Shown here: positions 24,674-34,744 of the stretch, piece by piece
Layout of the letters: every line of letters begins with the position of its first letter
Numbering within the stretch: position 1 is the first letter of the stretch
From: Platanthera guangdongensis
Taxonomy: Eukaryota; Streptophyta; Magnoliopsida; Asparagales; Orchidaceae
Length of the DNA: 64,000 nt
NCBI GenBank assembly: GCA_039583875.1
Contig: CM077159.1
Coordinates: 2,378,812 to 2,442,811, forward strand
Direction of reading: 5' to 3'
Notes under the pieces: generated by a model
What the model was told of the DNA's origin: nothing
Seen by the model: the letters and a program-made list of their open reading frames with translations, nothing else
The model's database searches: none
Translations under genes and position numbers: made by a program

Positions 24674-24934
24674 CTCGGTGTTCTCCCGATCGTGTGGATT
24701 TCTGCAGAGACGTGGACATTATTCCACGTGCAACTCGCCACCAGCAGGAATCAAAGTTTGGAGCATCTCCGTTGAGTTGTGACTCAATGCCACCGAGGTA
24801 ATTTTTCCCTAGATGTATGTTAACTTCTTGATTCAACTATTATGGCCCGATCCCATTTATTTTGGGTTTTCTTGATGTTTTTACTTTTCGCTGCGTGCAC
24901 AAGTGTTGTGCCATCCTCATAGAGATACCCAACA
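24674..24934 (+). repeat. 3' LTR of Copia B, right part
   Basis: Resumes at CTCGGTGTTCTCCCG after the C TSD and ends CCCAACA at 24934, matching the end of the 5' LTR at 6438. It is followed by the B TSD GAGAC and A's 5' LTR. Confidence 0.95.
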
Positions 24935-24939
24935 GAGAC

Positions 24940-26884
24940 AAGGCACACGGCCTAGGACACGGGCGTGTCCAAGGCCGTGTCATCAGGTCGACGATCTTCG
25001 CTCGACGAAGTGTCGAGTGTCGAGACCGTGTACACGGCCTGGGGTCCAGGCGTGTTGAGGTGACATGGGTAGGGACACGGGCGTGTCCTAGAACCCGTGC
25101 AGTGCTCGGGTTGATTTCGGGGAAAAATCATGGGGGTACACGGCCGGCCACATGCCGTGTCAGGTGGAACATGGGCGTGACAGCTCGAACACAGGCGTGT
25201 TCGATACCCGTGTGAGGTTCCAGGCGAGCCGATTTTGACGGCGAATGAGGCACACGGCCCTGGACACGGGCGTGTGCCAGGCCGTGTTCGGTCCAGATTG
25301 GGCATTTCAGTCCCGAATCAAAGTCGTTCGTTTCCTTATTTTGAGATCCAACGGCTGGGGGTTGTTCCTGAAGGGATATACCAGGGATTGGACTTAGAAA
25401 CCCTCACTTTTCTTAAGTGTTATCTTTCTAAAATCCTTAGAGAGAGAGGAGAGCCAAGGAAGGAAGAAGGAGCTAGATCTCGCCATTGGAGGAGCTTCGG
25501 AGCTCCGAATCGCGAGCCGACTCCGGATCCACGGAGGCAAAGCTAGTGCGGTGCTTTTCATCCGATTACTTTTCAATGGCGCCAAAGAGGAATGCTAGGG
25601 TAACGATCCTCATCTTGAGCATGAGTAGCTCTCTTTCTTTGCATAGGAAGCCCGCTCTCGCGAGTTTGCGGAGAGTTGGAGGCGTTCCTTCGGGTAGATA
25701 TGTGAAGTCCCCGTTGTTTAGAGTCCGTAAGCGAGAACGGACGTAGGCATGATGTGTGAAGCCTACCCGGACATGTTGGTCTGGATCGGTGATGTTGCAT
25801 TGCATAAATGCCGGAGAAGACTCTGTGCTATGGATTGTTTTTTGGGTTTTCTACGCGGTAGATTGCAGCAGGGAGCCTTGGGGACTAACCTAAAGGTGCA
25901 CCCGGAAAACTGGGTGGATACGAGATCTTGCCAACTTGGTGGCCTGAGAGCCAACTTGAACATAACCGGGTTATGTGAATTGTGATGAAAATGGGACTCG
26001 GTGGAAGTTTGACCCGCTCAAATGGCTTAAATTGTCGTTGCGATGTGAGCACGGGTTAGATGGAACCGTACCCGTTCTATGTCGTTCGGTTAAAGAGACC
26101 TAAAGGCACGTGGCACTTGCCGTTGGCATAGATTAGGGTCTTCGGCGGTCTATGGCTTAAATTGTCGTGACCCAGGTCAGGAAGACAAATTGCTCATAGG
26201 TTTGGCCGTCTTAGTGGCGGTGGTGAGTCCGGAATGTCTATGGCTTTAATTGACGTGACATCGACTGGTTCACCAAGAATGTGCCCTGAGAGCACGGGGC
26301 GTGTGGCCGTGCGAGCCAACGTCTGTGATGAAATGGCTATATGTAATTATTGCTCGCTTATGCTAATAAAATGCAGGGAAGGAGCATCGCCGCCCCGAGT
26401 TGGGGGCGGGATCGTTATAATTTGGTCAGCATTGATGACCGTTGCCTTGTTTTGCCACCGTGTGGTGGTTTGTTGCTTGCAGGTGCAGCTGGACCAAGCG
26501 GTCAATAGCGGGCTAAAGCCCGAATGCGAAGCCGGCCCTTGAAGGCCTAATTAGAAGTGTTTACTGCTTTATTCATGTGTGACCGGCCTGCGTGCCGTGG
26601 TTTGTAAAACATGTAATTTGAAGTGAAACATTTTGTAAGGCCTTAAGGCTTATTTTGGGTATTTTGTATAACATTCCTATTTTGTATTAGTGGACATTCG
26701 TGCTTTAACGCTGGGTTCTTTGTTACAACTTTTATAAACTGCTTCCGCTAGAATGCTCTGTGTAGGACGTTGAGATTGGTTGGATGGTTTCCATAAGTAA
26801 CCACCCGGTCTGTCTGTAGTATATGGCATCGGGCCCCGGCCGGACCTACTGCTATATGCTATGCGACGGATAGGGGGTGTTACA
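24940..26884 (+). repeat. 5' LTR of A, right part
   Basis: Continues A's LTR after B. It holds the rest of the U3 array (to about 25290), a GGGATATACC TATA-like box (25374-25383), the initiator exon (25576-25599), three nearby hairpins (26390-26468) and U5, ending GGGGTGTTACA at 26884. The motif ATGGCTTAAATTGTCGT recurs near 26023 and 26150, with a variant at 26237. GGGCCCCGGCCGGACC near the 3' end is shared with E LTRs. Confidence 0.95.
25576..25599 (+). CDS. gag: predicted LTR-encoded initiator exon of A gag (8 codons)
   Basis: ATG at 25576 opens MAPKRNAR and meets the donor AGG|GTAACG (GT at 25600). The exon-donor block is conserved in A2 (40427-40450, MAPKRNAR), in the minus-strand solo LTR near 36400-36445 (MAPRKNAR) and in E (55639-55662, MAPKRSSR). 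Splicing to the acceptor at 27108 gives MAPKRNAR-VTRSGVGP in phase 0. The donor is not the best plant consensus (C at +5). Weak splicing would leave full-length RNA for packaging; that is inference. Confidence 0.65.
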
Positions 26885-27108
26885 ATTTGGTATCAAACTA
26901 CTGGTTTTGGTTGTGCTAAAACTGAATTCGTGGGCGAATTCTTTTTAATGGGTCGTGAGCACATTGTGTGCGTCATCGTTATAATGGTAAAAGAACCCAT
27001 GAATGTCCACTTAGAAATGAAAATACTCGTGTTTGAGGAACCTGCGTGTTCCTATAATTGCTGTTTCAATTTTATTTGGTCGCTTAACGGTGTTTTGTAT
27101 AACTATAG
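25600..27108 (+). other. predicted first intron of A, spanning U5, PBS and leader
   Basis: Runs from GTAACG (25600) to AACTATAG (27108). It contains the 3' half of the LTR, the PBS and the 224-base leader, so a spliced message could not serve as a reverse-transcription template. The equivalent introns are 40451-41968 in A2 and 55663-57173 in E. Confidence 0.6.
26885..27108 (+). other. A primer-binding site and leader
   Basis: PBS TGGTATCAAAC at 26888-26898 (A2 has TGGTATCAGAC) is three bases after the LTR. GAATTCGTGGGCGAATTC (26924-26941) followed by TTTTTAATGGG resembles the pre-PPT hairpin at 31739. CATGAATGTCCACT (26998-27011) can pair with the U5 segment AGTGGACATTCGTG (26689-26702). Confidence 0.75.
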
Positions 27109-28252
27109 GTGACCAGAAGTGGTGTTGGGCCGTCAGAACGCCGAATTTCTGAGGCTAGTAGTGCACCGGATGTTGCTCCTGCAACACCTCTGTCGGCTGA
27201 GAATATTCGATTGGTGGCTGAAGCGGTGTTGGCCGTGATAAATGTGCAGCCTGCAAGGCAGACGCAGCAGCCCGCTCCCGCGATGGAGCAAGAACCTCTT
27301 CAAGAGGCTGAGCCGAGGAGAGTGGAGCAAGTGGTTGTAGAGTCGGTAGTGCCAAGGAGGGCAACTGAGAGGCAGCTTAAGCATGTTATGAGCTTTAACC
27401 CTCCGTTATTCTCGGGGTTGGGAACCCCATCTCAGGCTGAAGACTGGCTCTCCAGGGTGAAGAGAGTCATGACAGCAACGGAGACGGAGGAGTGGCAAAT
27501 GACCACCATCGCTACGTTCCTTCTGGACGGTGAAGCGAGGATGTTGTGGGAAGGATTGGAGCTGCATCATTTGAGAGGTAGACAACTGATAGACGTTCCG
27601 ATGGAAGAGTTCTCGGGATTGTTCTTAGCAAGATACCTCCCTTCTACTCAGAGGATTTCGATGGAGAACGAATTTCTGAAGTTGGTTCAGGATGAGAAGA
27701 GCGTGGATGAATATCTCCATGAGTTCACTCGTTTGAGTCGATATGCTAGCTCCACCATCATGGATGAGGAGCGCAAGACTAATCGCTTTTATGAAGGCTT
27801 GAGGGATGAGTTGAGACTACTACTTTCGGGGCCGATGACGCAGGGTTTCTTAACCTTGGTCAATACTGCCCGGTCCTTGGAGAAGGACATGAAAAATGTA
27901 CAAGCAAAGAAAAGCTTGGGTGAGAAGAAATCTGAATTCAAAGTGCCGACTACTTCAAAGTCTGGCTATCGGAGGTCTTTCAAGAAGCATAGGACTTCAG
28001 GTCCAGCTCCTTCTGGTGCTTCTGGGGCGACTACGAGTCGGACCCCGGGCGCGTGTTTTACTTGTGGAAAGACGGGGCATTTCGCCCGTGATTGTTGGAG
28101 CGGACGTCCTAAGTCCGAGAGAAGGCCGGGAGCTACTTATGAAGAGAAGGGAAAGGCGGTGGAGTCGACCGCATCCCATTATGCTCTGGCCCAACCAAGG
28201 GTCTACAATCTTGGCCAACAGGAGGCCATCAAACAGGCTGATGTGGTGACAG
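27109..28252 (+). CDS. gag: Gypsy A gag, main exon
   Basis: Open frame of about 381 codons starting GTG (VTRSGVGPSERR) directly after a TATAG acceptor; there is no ATG at the conserved N-terminus. It has a capsid Retrotrans_gag domain (FNPPLFSGLGTPSQAEDWL ... SVDEYLHEFTRLSRYASS ... FYEGLRDELRLLLS, about residues 95-260) and a CCHC knuckle (CFTCGKTGHFARDC, about residues 316-329). The tail leads to DVVTG at the donor (28253). Read through the donor, the frame ends VVTGTV and a TAA in the intron, giving Gag alone. A2 carries a near-identical exon interrupted by E. Confidence 0.9.
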
Positions 28253-28328
28253 GTACGGTTTAATTTATAGCAAGTCAATTTCTTTAAATACTTGTTATGC
28301 ACATGTTACCTTACCACTGCTTGTTTAG
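28253..28328 (+). other. predicted 76-nt intron between A gag and pol
   Basis: Donor ACAG|GTACGG, acceptor TTGTTTAG|GATTTG, AT-rich with a late pyrimidine stretch. Phase 1 splicing joins VVTG to [16 protein letters not shown]. The A2 copy (61461-61536) has the same length and ends, and C has a 95-nt intron at the equivalent place. Confidence 0.75.
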
Positions 28329-31300
28329 GATTTGTATTGATTTGTGAAAATCCGGCACGAGCACTCTTCGATACAGGAGCTTCACACTCCTTCTTGTCCG
28401 AAGGATTTATATCACGCATCGGAGTCCCTTCTTCGATGGCGAAGGATAAGTTGGATGTGTTATTGCACAATGGGTGTTCGATGCGAGCGGATAGGATCTG
28501 CGACGTTAAGATTCGTATTGGGGAGCAGGAGTTTGACCTGCAGGCGTCTTTACTTCCGTTAGTGGAGTTCGACGTCATATTTGGCATGGACTGGCTCTCG
28601 GAGAAGCAGGCCCATATAGATTGCGGTAGCAAGGAAGTCAAGCTGGGAGCAAGTCGTGAGACGAATTTTACGGGCTTAAAGGGGTCGAGCATGACATTGA
28701 TGTCTGCTCTTCAGGTGGTGAAAGCGGTTCGTGCCGGAGCAGAACTGTTCTTTACACTAGTGGAGGTTGCAAAGCCGAAGCCCGCGTTGGATTGTATTTC
28801 AGTGGTATCGGAATACCCTGATGTGTTCCCCGCAGATCTTCCTGGAGCCCCGCCTCAACGGGAGATAGATTTTACGATCTAGCTAGTGCCAGGTGCAAAG
28901 CCCGTGTCACGATCTCCATATCGGCTAGCGCCTAAGGAAATGGCGGAGCTGAAAGTTCAACTACAAGAGTTGTTGTAGTAAGGGTATGTGCGCCCGAGTT
29001 CTTTGCCTTGGAGCGCACCGGTCCTCTTTGTTAAGAAGAAGGACGGAAGCTTGAGGCTATGTATTGATTATCGGGAGCTAAACAAGCTGACGGAGAAGAA
29101 CAAGTACCTGATCCCTCGGATTGATGATCACTTTGATCAGTTAGTCGGGTCGACGGTGTACTCGAAGTTGGATCTCAAGGCTGGGTACTATCAGCTGCGG
29201 ATAAGGGAGAGTGATATCCCGAAGACAGCGTTTAGTACGAGATACGGGCATTATGAGTTTACGGTCATGCCGTTTGGGCTGACTAATGCGCCGTCAGTGT
29301 TCATGGATTTGATGAACAGGACGTTCAGGGAGTACTTGGACCATTTCGTGATCGTCTTCATCGACGATAATTTGGTGTACTCACAAAGTGAGGAAGATCA
29401 CTTCAAGCATCTTCATTTGGTGTTGGAGACGCTAAGGAGAAATCAGTTGTATGCCAAGTTCTCGAAGTGCGAGTTTTGGCTATCCTCAGTGGCGTTCCTC
29501 GGGCATATAGTGAGCGGAGAGGGTATTGCTGTGGATCCGGCGAAGATTGTTGCGATACGGGAGTGGCCTGAGCTTGTTATGGTAGCAGAAGTCCGGAGTT
29601 TTCTGGGGCTTGCCGGCTATTATAGGCGCTTCGTAGAGAACTTCTCGCGGATATCTTTGCCTCTCACTACTTTGACGAGGATGGAGCATAAGTTCGTCTG
29701 GACGCCGGAGTGCGCGCGAGCTTTTGAGGAGCTGAAGTGTCGGTTGACCACGGCGCCTGTGCTGAGTTCGCCATGTGGGACCGAAGGCTACGAGATTTAC
29801 AGTGATGCTTCGGGCAGCGGTTTGGGTTGCGTGCTACTGCAACATGGAAGTGTAATAGCTTATGGCTCGAGACAGCTAAAAGTGCATGAGAGGAATTATC
29901 CGGTCCATGACTTGGAGTTAGCGGCCGTGATTTTTGCCTTGAAGCTGTGGAGAAACTATTTGTACGGTGTGAAGATTGATCTCTACACCGATCACAAGAG
30001 CCTGAAGTATCTTATTGATCAGAAGGATCTGAATATGCGGCAGCGTAGATGGGTGGAGTTCCTGGGGGACTATACATTCAAGATCCACTATGTGCCTGGC
30101 AAAGGGAATGCGGTTGCGGACGCGCTGAGTCGCCCAGCCCCAGCTCAAGCCAATTGGCTATCGGTGCATGATGAGCGGTTGGTGCGAGAGTTGGAGGCGT
30201 TGGAGATTGTTTGTGTGGACAGGCAATCAAGTGCTGAAGCAGTTCTGAATTGGACTGAAGTCCAATATGACCTGGCTGATCGTATTCGGCAGGCTTTGGA
30301 TATGGATGCTCATATGAAGCAGTTCATGGTAGAGGCTCTGGATGGGTCAAATTCCCAATTCGTCGTGGAGGACGGATTACTCTGGAGAGACGGTCGTCTG
30401 TGCGTCCCAAGTGTGGGCAATTTACGGGTGGAGTTGTTGTACGAGGCGCACCATACCAAGTACTCGATTCACCCGGGGAGCACGAAGATGTACCGTGATG
30501 TGAAGAAACTGTTTTGGTGGCCGGGTTTGAAGAAGGATGTGGCGCTATACGTAGCAAAGTGCCAAACTTGCGCCTTGGTAAGGGCGGAGTGCCAAAAGCC
30601 GGGAGGATTTCTTAAGTCTTTGCCTATTCCGGAGTGGAAATTTGACGACATCTCTATGGACTTTGTGTACGGTTTGCCAAGGTCGCAAAAGGGGAACGAC
30701 GCCATTTGGGTGGTTGTTGATCGATTAACGAAGGTGTCGCATTTTATTCCGCATAGGAAGGATGATCCGGTGTAGAAGCTGGCAAAGCTTTATGTGGATA
30801 ACATAGTACGGCTTCATGGTGTGCCCCGCAGCATCGTGAGTGACCAAGATGGGCGGTTCACGTCCAATGATTGGAGGCTTGTGCAGCAAATGTTGGGAAC
30901 AAAGCTGAAATTCAGCACAGCCTTCCATCCACAAACGGATGGGCAGACCGAGAGGGTCAATAGAACCATGGAAGACATGCTTCACATGTGTGTCTTGGAT
31001 TTCGGAAAGCAATGGGAAGACCACCTTTATTTGGTGGAGTTTGCCTACAACAATAGCTACCAAGCGAGTATTCAGATGGCGCCCTTTGATGCCCTATATG
31101 GTAGAAAATATCGCATGGCGTTGTCTTGGTTAGAAACGGGTGAGTCAAAGTTGTATAAGCAATCAGAAGTGGAGGATGCTACTTCTTTGGTGAGAACCAT
31201 TAGGGAGAGGTTGCTTATCGCTCAGGACCGGCAAGCAAAGTACTATAATGCCAAGCACAGGAACGTGGAGTTCGCTGTGGGCGATTATGTATACTTAAAG

Positions 31301-31762
31301 ATCAAGCCGTTCAAGGGTGTCTCGCGGGTGCGGCGATTGAAAAAGCTAAGCCTGAGGTACCTTGGACCGTTTGAGGTTCTGGAGCGAGTTGGTGAAGCGG
31401 CCTATCGGTTGAAGCTTTCAGTGGAGCTTAGTGGTTTACATGATGTATTCCATATTTCGGTACTTCGGAAGGCGGTGCAAGAGCCTACGCAAGTGATCAC
31501 GGTTGATCAAGTGCCGGTGGATAGTGGGCTAACGACAAAGGTCAAGCCCGTGCGGATCGAGGACTCAGAGGTCAAGCGGCTACGCAATAGAGAGATCAGG
31601 ATGGTCAAGGTTCGGTGGGACAATTGCGGTCGTGAGGAGCTCTCTTGGGAGCGAGAGCAGACTATGCTTGACGAATATCCGGAGTTGTTCCGCTCAGATA
31701 CAAATTTTGGGGTTTTGTACATGTTTTTCCTTTATGTAATTTCGTGGACGAAATTCTTTTAA
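28329..31762 (+). pseudogene. pol: Gypsy A pol, four nonsense codons
   Basis: One frame without indels, interrupted by TAG 28880-28882, TAG 28976-28978, TAA 28979-28981 and TAG 30773-30775. A2 has GAG, GAG, CAA and GAG there. Domains: protease [10 protein letters not shown] (about 28367), [10 protein letters not shown] (29056) and catalytic FIDDN (about 29357; A2 reads FIDDI), RNase [14 protein letters not shown] (29798), integrase zinc finger HPGSTKMY...CQTCAL (30469-30576), catalytic D in SMDFVYG and SDQDGRF, E in TDGQTERVN, the GPF linker and a chromodomain ([18 protein letters not shown], about 31600). It ends at a TAA just before the PPT. It resembles Tekay/Del chromoviruses. Confidence 0.93.
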
Positions 31763-31774
31763 GAGGGGGAGAGT
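31739..31774 (+). other. A pre-PPT hairpin and polypurine tract
   Basis: AATTTCGTGGACGAAATT is an 8-bp-stem hairpin directly before AAGAGGGGGAGAG (31761-31773), the plus-strand primer site next to the 3' LTR. Confidence 0.85.
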
Positions 31775-34088
31775 TGTAACGCCCCGAAACTCAAAGGAGC
31801 GAAGGGGGACGTTTTGGGCCAGTTTGGGTTCTGGCTGCAGGCACACGGCCTGGGACACGGGCGTGTCCCAGGGCGTGTCAAGCCTGTGTCGACACTGAGA
31901 CGGGAAGTCGACACTTTGGTCTCGACATTGTGTCGAGACTGGGCACACGGCCTGCGACACCGGCGTGTCGCAGGGCGTGTCGACCCGTGTCGACACTTAG
32001 CCGCGAAGTCGACACTATACTTTGACGAAGTGTCGAGACATGGCACACGGCCTAAGACACGGGCGTGTCGCAGGGCATGTCAACCCGTGTCGACACTCGT
32101 CCCGCGAAGTCGACACTTTGGTCTCGACATGGTGTCGAGACAAGGCACACGGTCTAGGACACGGGCGTGTCCAAGGCCATGTCATCAGGCCGACGATCTT
32201 CGCTCGACGAAGTGTCGAGTGTCGAGACCGTGTACACGGCCTGGGGTCCAGGCGTGTTGAGGTGACACGGGTAGGGACACGGGCGTGTCCTAGAACCCGT
32301 GCAGTGCTCGCGTTGATTTCGGGGAAAAATCGTGGGGGTACACGGCCGGCCACATGGCCGTGTCAGGTGGAACACGGGCGTGTCAGCTCGAACACGGGCG
32401 TGTTTGATACCCGTGCGAGGTTCCAGGCGAGCCGATTTTGACAAAGAATGAGGCACACGGCCCTGGACACGGGCGTGTGCCTGGCCGTGTTCGGTCTAGA
32501 TTGGGCATTTCAGTCCCGAATCAAAGCCGTTCGTTTCCTTATTTTGAGATCCAACGGCTGGGGGTTGTTCCTGAAGGGATATACCCGAGATTGGACTTAG
32601 AAACCCTCACTTTTCTTAAGTGTTATCTTTCTATAATCCTTAGAGAGAGAGGAGAGCCAAGGAAGGAAGAAGGAGCTAGATCCCGCCATTGGAGAAGCTT
32701 CGGAGCTCCGAATCGCGAGCCCACTCCGGATCCACGGAGGCAAAGCTAGTGTGGTGCTTTTCATCCGATTACTTTTCAATGGTGCCAAAGAGGAACGCTA
32801 GGGTAACGATCCTCATCTTGAGTATGAGTAGCTCTCTTTCTTTGCATAGGAAGCCCGCTCTCGCGAGTTTGCGGAGAGTTGGAGGCGTTCATTCGGGTAG
32901 ATATGTGAAGTCCCCGTTGTTTAGAGTCCGTAAGCGAGAACGGACATAGGAATGATGTGTGAAGCCTACCCGGACATGTTGGTCTGGATCGGTGATGTTG
33001 CATTGCATAAATGCCGGAGAAGACTCTGTGCTATGGATTATTTTTCGGGTTTTCTACGCGGTAGATTGCAGCAGGGAGCCTTGGGGACTAACCCAAAGGT
33101 GCACCCGAAAAACTGGGCGGATACGAGATCTTGCCAACTTGGTGGCCTGAGGGCCAACTTGAACATAACCGGGTTATGTGAATTGTGATGGAAATGGGAC
33201 TCGATGGAAGTTTGACCCGCGCAAATGGCTTAAATTATCGTTGCGATGTGAGCACGGGTTAGATGGAACCGTACCCGTTCTGTGTCGTTCGGTTAAAGAG
33301 ACCTAAAGGCACGTGGCACTTGCCGTTGGCATAGATTAGGGTCTTCGGCGGTCTATGGCTTAAATTGTCGTGACCCAGGCCAGGAAGACAAATTGCTCAT
33401 AGGTTTGGCCGTCTTAGTGGCGGTGGTGAGTCCGGAATGTCTATGGCTTTAATTGACGTGACATCGACTGGTTCACCAAGAATGTGCCCTGAGAGCACGG
33501 GGCGTGTGGCCGTGCGAGCCAACGTCTGTGATGAAATGGCTATATGTAATTATTGCTCGCTTGTGCTAATGAAATGCAGGGAAGGAGCATCGCTGCCCCA
33601 AGTTGGGGGCGGGATCGTTATAATTTGGTCAGCATTGCTGACCGTTGCCTTGTTTTGCCACCGTGCGGTGGTTTGTTGCTTGCAGGTGAAGCTGGACCAA
33701 GCGGTCAATAGCGGGCTAAAGCCCGAATGCGAAGCCGGCCCTTGAAGGCCTAATTGGAAGTGTTTACTGCTTTATTCATGTGTGACCGGCCTGCGTGCCG
33801 TGGTTTGTAAAACATGTAATTTGAAGTGAAACATTTTGTAAGGCCTTAAGGCTTATTTTGGGTATTTTGTATAACATTCCTATTTTGTATTACTGGACAT
33901 TCGTGCTTTAACGCTGGGTTCTTTGTTACAACTTTTATAAACTGCTTCCGCTAGAATTCTCTGTGTAGGACGTTGAGATTGGTTGGATGGTTTCCATAAG
34001 TAACCACCCGGTCTGTCTGTAGTATATGGCGTCGGGCCCCGGCCGGACCTACTGCTATATGCTATGCGACGGATAGGAGGGTGTTACA
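31775..34088 (+). repeat. 3' LTR of Gypsy A, undisturbed copy (2314 bp)
   Basis: TGTAACGCCCC to GGGTGTTACA. U3 array 31843-32500, TATA-like GGATATACCC (about 32577), an exon-like ATG block near 32779 (now MVPKRNAR), hairpins at 33594-33672 and U5. It is followed by the TSD ATCCA (34089-34093) and Z. It is the reference for locating the B insertion in the 5' LTR. Confidence 0.97.
31843..32500 (+). repeat. U3 inverted-repeat array of A 3' LTR
   Basis: Repeated ACACGGCCT...GACACGGGCGTGTC...AGGGCGTGTC units alternate with GTCGACACT and TCGACGAAGTGTCGA segments, ending shortly before the TATA-like box. Unit arms differ but stay complementary, for example CCTGGGACACG with CGTGTCCCAGG. Confidence 0.85.
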
Positions 34089-34093
34089 ATCCA

Positions 34094-34499
34094 TATACAA
34101 AGACACAACAAATCCTATAGTGTCCGATTGGTGCGCTCTGTCTTTCCATATGTCTGAGAACGGAAGGTGGAACTATATGTCAATCGGGTCCCCAAATAAG
34201 CCTAGACTAACTTCCACTCCTTAGAGGTAAATGATCCATCACGATCGGACACTATCGTCCTCGGCACTCCATTGTATCAGACGAACTGCTCCACAAACCT
34301 CTGCACCAAGTCACCAACTAGAGCGTCATTCCTAATCGGTAGAAACCTAGCCACCTTCGTAAATTGATCGATGATCAACCATGTATGAAATCCATGGCGA
34401 TATCGTCAAACTTCCACTCCGGCACCGAAAGTGGTTCGACAATCCGGCCGGAATCTTACAATTTACCTTCACCAATTGACAAGCCTTGCAATAGGTCAT
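34094..34499 (-). pseudogene. Gypsy Z pol fragment: integrase core
   Basis: Minus-strand reading gives integrase: CKACQLVK-like zinc-finger end near 34480, a DRFTKVARF-like segment, SDRDGSFTS near 34220 and an HPQTYGKTERTNRT-like block that leads into 4942 once A is removed. Several frame breaks exist. It is bounded by the A TSD on the left and by solo LTR D on the right. Confidence 0.8.
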
Positions 34500-34744
34500 T
34501 GATGAGTCCAAATTTTACACTGATTTTTGGACTCATCTGGGCCAGTTTTATCGTCTTAGCACTACACTTGAGAGTCATAACTGCTTATATTTGCTTACGT
34601 GCTTATTTCACGATTAAGTGCACTATAGGTCCGTTTCTGTGTGCTTTATGTATTTCTGTGTTTTTGTTGTTCTTTAGCATTGTCTTGGGAATGTGGTGTG
34701 CATGTTTCGTGTGCGTGCTCCGGAACCGCTCAAGAGACCCCGAC

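Larger units (their letters stand above)
5298..24934 (+). mobile_element. Copia element B, inserted in A's 5' LTR
   Basis: The LTRs start TGTTGGAGTTACC and end CCCAACA: 5298-6438 on the left, and on the right 12344-13223 plus 24674-24934, split by Gypsy C. Both LTRs total 1141 bp and differ by about 3% by eye. The internal part has PBS, gag, pol and PPT. The coding region carries one frameshift and three in-frame stops, so B is inactive. Confidence 0.95.
4943..34088 (+). mobile_element. Gypsy element A (Tekay/Del-like), interrupted by B and C
   Basis: A complete LTR element lies on the plus strand. The 5' LTR is in two parts (4943-5297 and 24940-26884) around the B insertion. Then come PBS, gag, pol, hairpin and PPT, and the 3' LTR (31775-34088). 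The TSD ATCCA is perfect at 4938-4942 and 34089-34093, and Z continues on both sides. LTR divergence by eye is roughly 2-3%. Pol has several nonsense codons, so this copy is inactive. A2 (39433 onward) and the solo LTR at 35156 belong to the same family. Confidence 0.95.

Noticed and set aside
25486..25985. Plus ORFs of 78-103 aa in A LTRs
   Set aside because: Only the eight-codon ATG block is supported by conservation between families; the longer frames are not kept in E.
27029..27108. 80-nt intron within the A leader (ATG at 26999, donor GTGTTT, acceptor TATAG)
   Set aside because: It is in phase in A and A2 (MNVHLEMKIL then VTRSG). In E the same ATG meets a stop after four codons, and the donor is not conserved. 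The LTR exon explains all families, so this is kept only as an alternative.
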